A DNA stretch of 64,000 bases from Candidatus Hecatella orcuttiae (GTDB lineage Archaea; Thermoproteota; Bathyarchaeia; Hecatellales; Hecatellaceae): positions 117,194 to 181,193 of the forward strand of contig MTLY02000003.1 of NCBI GenBank assembly GCA_002011035.2, read 5' to 3'. The position numbers were made by a program, and so were the translations under genes. Within the stretch, counting starts at the first letter, position 1. Each line of letters opens with the position of its first letter. Shown here piece by piece: positions 61,748-64,000 of the stretch. Below the pieces are notes generated by a model. The model was not told the origin of the DNA. It worked only from the letters and a program-made list of their open reading frames with translations, and ran no database searches.

Positions 61748-62659
61748 ATGTTTGAAAAGCTGAGGAAAGCCTTCCACACCTTTGCCGATAGAATCTCCAC
61801 CCAAGAGCTGACAGGCGGAAAGCTTCAAAGTCTACTGGAAGAATTCAAAATCATGCTCCTCGAAAATGATGTGGCCCTGAGCGTGGCGGAAAAAGTGGTG
61901 GAAGACCTCCGGGCGAAAGTGGAAGGTCTTAGAGTTGGGCGGCTTGGAGACAAACGCGGGCCGGTTCTGGAAGCCTTGAGAGGCGTTCTCTGTGAAGTCC
62001 TTACCGGCTGCGGAAGCCTAGACCTCCTAAAGCTGGCTGAGGAAAGGAGAAAGGAGAGCAGACCCCTCACCCTCGTCTTCGTGGGTATCAACGGAACAGG
62101 GAAGACGACAACCATAGCCAAGATGGCGAAGTTTTTCTTGGACCGAGGCTTCTCCACGGTTCTAGCCTGCAGCGACACTTTCAGAGCCGGCGCCATCGAG
62201 CAACTGGAAGAGCATGCCAGACGTTTGGGAATCAAGATGGTTAAGCATGCTTACGGCTCAGACCCTGCCTCCGTAGCCTTTGACGCTGTAGCGCACGCCC
62301 AAGCTCGGGGCATCAACGTGGTCCTTGTGGATACAGCGGGCAGGATGGAGACTGACCGGAACCTGATGGAGGAAATGCGGAAGATCGTCAGGGCAGCGGA
62401 GGCGGACGCTGTTCTCTTCGTAGGCGACGCTTTAACCGGGAACGACGCGGTGGCGCAAGCTCAAGAGTTTAACAGGTACGTTCAAGTCGACGGCTCCATT
62501 TTGACGAAGATGGACGCTGACGCCAAAGGGGGAGCCGTGGTTTCCATAGCCTATGTGACAGGGAAGCCCATCGTCTTCATGGGCGTTGGGCAAGCCTACG
62601 GTGACCTTAAGCCCTTCCACGTCGAAGAGTTCATAAGCCAGCTGCTGGGGGACCATTAG
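61748..62659 (+). CDS. ftsY: Signal recognition particle receptor FtsY
   Basis: 303 residues from ATG 61748 (GTG 61745 is also possible). NG GTPase domain: GINGTGKTTTIAKMA, DTFRAGAIEQLEEH, DTAGRMETDRNLMEE and TKMDADAKGGAVVS. There is only a short N-terminal part, no acidic A domain. Docks SRP-ribosome complexes at the membrane. Part of the LX-pfdA-ftsY unit. Confidence 0.95.
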   Translation: MFEKLRKAFHTFADRISTQELTGGKLQSLLEEFKIMLLENDVALSVAEKVVEDLRAKVEGLRVGRLGDKRGPVLEALRGVLCEVLTGCGSLDLLKLAEERRKESRPLTLVFVGINGTGKTTTIAKMAKFFLDRGFSTVLACSDTFRAGAIEQLEEHARRLGIKMVKHAYGSDPASVAFDAVAHAQARGINVVLVDTAGRMETDRNLMEEMRKIVRAAEADAVLFVGDALTGNDAVAQAQEFNRYVQVDGSILTKMDADAKGGAVVSIAYVTGKPIVFMGVGQAYGDLKPFHVEEFISQLLGDH

Positions 62660-62674
62660 GTTGAGGTTTGGGGG

Positions 62675-63592
62675 ATGAAAGGCCGAGACTTCCTGACTTT
62701 AGGAGATTTCTCCGCAGAGGAGCTTTGGGCGATCATGAAAGAAGCCCTGAGGCTGGAGCAACTGGGCGGCTCCGTCTCGGAAATTCTCAAGGGAAAGTTC
62801 CTAGTTCTCATCTTCCAAAAGCCTTCCACGCGAACGAGGATTTCCTTCGAAGCGGCTATCAAACAGCTTGGGGGCGAATGCGTAAGCCTAGGCTGGAGCG
62901 AGATGCAGCTTGGCCGTGGGGAGACCATAGCAGACACAGCTCGAACCCTAGACCGGTATGCCGACGGCATCGTGGCAAGGGTGTTTTCCCACGGCCACTT
63001 GGTGGAGATGGCTGAATATGCGGCTATTCCGGTGGTCAATGCTCTCTCCGACCTCTACCATCCATGTCAAGCTCTCTCCGATTTTCTGACCATCTACAAG
63101 AAGCTGGGCAAGCTGGAGGGTGTCAAACTCGCGTGGATCGGCGATGGGGACAACGTCTGCCATTCGCTTCTTCTCGGCTGTTCCAAGCTGGGTGTCGACA
63201 TGAGCGTAGCTTCCCCTCCCGGCTTCGAGCCTAAAGGTGAAGTCCTCCAAGCTGCTCAGCGGGAAAGCCGAAAATCCGGCTGTAAGATAGAGGTTGTCAG
63301 GGAACCGGAGGCAGCGGTCCGCGGCGCTGACATCATCTACACGGATACGTTTATCTCCATGGGTCTGGACGAGGAGAGACAGAGACGGCTTCAGGCATTC
63401 CTCCCAAAATACCAGGTGACCCTCAAGCTTCTCCAGCTGGCAAACCCCGACTGCCTCTTCATGCACTGCCTACCCGCCCACAGGGGCGAGGAAGTGGTCG
63501 ACGAAGTCCTCGATGGTCCCCATTCCATCGTGTGGTTTCAGGCTGAGAACAGAATGCATCTTCAAAGAGGCCTCCTCTCCCTCCTCATCTAG
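62675..63592 (+). CDS. argF: Ornithine carbamoyltransferase
   Basis: 305 residues. Carbamoyl-phosphate loop FQKPSTRTRISFEAA, then HPCQALSD and FMHCLPAHRGEEV, complete active-site motifs. Makes citrulline for arginine. Starts 15 bases after ftsY; GGGG lies just before the ATG. The C-terminus RMHLQRGLLSLLI is typical. Confidence 0.95.
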   Translation: MKGRDFLTLGDFSAEELWAIMKEALRLEQLGGSVSEILKGKFLVLIFQKPSTRTRISFEAAIKQLGGECVSLGWSEMQLGRGETIADTARTLDRYADGIVARVFSHGHLVEMAEYAAIPVVNALSDLYHPCQALSDFLTIYKKLGKLEGVKLAWIGDGDNVCHSLLLGCSKLGVDMSVASPPGFEPKGEVLQAAQRESRKSGCKIEVVREPEAAVRGADIIYTDTFISMGLDEERQRRLQAFLPKYQVTLKLLQLANPDCLFMHCLPAHRGEEVVDEVLDGPHSIVWFQAENRMHLQRGLLSLLI

Positions 63593-63604
63593 TCTTTCCG
63601 GGAG

Positions 63605-64000
63605 ATGTTCGCAATTTTCCTCATAGCCGCCTCCAAGGAGGACCCCGCGGGCCTCAACATCGCCCAAAAGCTCATAAAAGAATACGGCTTCAAAAGGCTG
63701 GAGAAGCCGGGCTCTCCGAAACTAGACCTCTACAGGAAAGACGACGTGCAGCTCGTCCTTATCGAAGGGCCGTGCACCCACGCCTCCCAGCTCAGCCGGC
63801 TTTTTCCCGTGGAGGCCGTGGTCTTCGCCTCCAAGCACAGGAGCGAAAGCTTAGAGCCCACTCTCACCGTCCACGTTCCCGGGAACCTAACCTCTGAAGC
63901 GAAACAAGGAGGTCGTCCCAGAGAGCTGGCGTGGGCTTGGCCTCAGCGCATGCGCAAAGCACTCCTCGCCCTAATGGAGGGAAAGAATAGGCTGCCTTCC
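63605..64000 (+). CDS. dtdA: D-aminoacyl-tRNA deacylase, archaeal type, 3'-truncated by the window
   Basis: 132 codons are visible. IAASKEDPAGLNIAQKL and the later FASKHRSESLEPTLTVHVPGN are DtdA (DTD2) signatures; it hydrolyses D-amino acids from tRNA. The ATG at 63605 lies 12 bases after argF. The reading frame continues past the window edge. Confidence 0.88.
   Translation, partial: MFAIFLIAASKEDPAGLNIAQKLIKEYGFKRLEKPGSPKLDLYRKDDVQLVLIEGPCTHASQLSRLFPVEAVVFASKHRSESLEPTLTVHVPGNLTSEAKQGGRPRELAWAWPQRMRKALLALMEGKNRLPS

Noticed and set aside
1-64000. CRISPR array, insertion sequence or prophage
   Set aside because: No regularly spaced repeats, transposase, integrase or phage structural genes were found on either strand.

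Overview
The window is chromosomal DNA of an archaeon, most likely an uncultured member of the Thermoproteota close to Bathyarchaeia (lineage is an inference; no 16S rRNA is present). Support for Archaea: prefoldin alpha and beta, KEOPS subunit Pcc1, a Brix protein, ribosomal protein LX, aEF-2, a short XPF nuclease, A-type ATP synthase subunits, geranylgeranyl reductase, archaeal-type D-aminoacyl-tRNA deacylase, TATA-like promoters, frequent TTG starts, and a tRNA with an intron at 37/38. Four methanofuran biosynthesis genes (mfnB, E, F, D), beta-RFAP synthase and a Fae-Hps fusion point to a tetrahydromethanopterin/methanofuran C1 pathway. No methyl-coenzyme M reductase gene is in the window.

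Layout. 0-6 kb: 3' part of a herA-like ATPase gene, then an AT-rich islet with two divergent small membrane-protein genes that look like paralogs and an antitoxin-like gene, then mre11-rad50. 6-15.4 kb: envelope genes (a Pro-Thr-linker surface protein, glmS, a flippase-like membrane protein, a UPF0182 protein and a membrane-anchored Hsp20-like protein) plus two unrecognised small genes. 15.4-26 kb, minus strand: SplB-like radical SAM and XPF, EF-2, hexulose isomerase, UspA, an ECF transporter module without an S component, a DHH phosphoesterase, and prefoldin beta-Pcc1-Brix with a Cys-rich protein. 26-31 kb: A-ATPase subunits I, C and K only, then an AT-rich stretch with an unrecognised gene behind a perfect palindrome.

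31-36 kb holds lipid saturation and methanofuran biosynthesis. 36-48.5 kb: a CDF metal transporter, a PIN-ATPase-KH protein, a MoxR/VWA pair with Cys motifs, GrpE, PAC2, Hsp20, PurM, inositol-phosphate synthase, an ADP-dependent sugar kinase and an LpdD-like protein. 48.5-59 kb: a ferritin-like protein, a polyferredoxin with aldehyde:ferredoxin oxidoreductase, S2, a NicO-type transporter, DUF211, Fae-Hps, DUF2119, an RNase J-like nuclease, beta-RFAP synthase and an AIR-synthase relative. 59-64 kb: tRNA-Thr(CGT) with a 13-nt intron, an HhH protein, LX-prefoldin alpha-FtsY, ornithine carbamoyltransferase, and a 3'-truncated dtdA.

Metabolically, Fae-Hps with 6-phospho-3-hexuloisomerase links formaldehyde-level C1 units to hexulose/ribulose phosphates, while methanofuran and methanopterin enzymes supply the C1 carriers. 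No insertion sequence, CRISPR array or prophage was seen. The best leads are the paralogous membrane pair splitting herA from mre11-rad50, a reciprocal Gly/Arg exchange in the GlmS glutaminase site, a changed residue beside the EF-2 diphthamide histidine, the MoxR/VWA Cys pair, several promoter inverted repeats (NikR-like geometry before the Ni/Co transporter), a DUF2119 gene with no ATG/GTG/TTG start, and the tRNA mini-intron.
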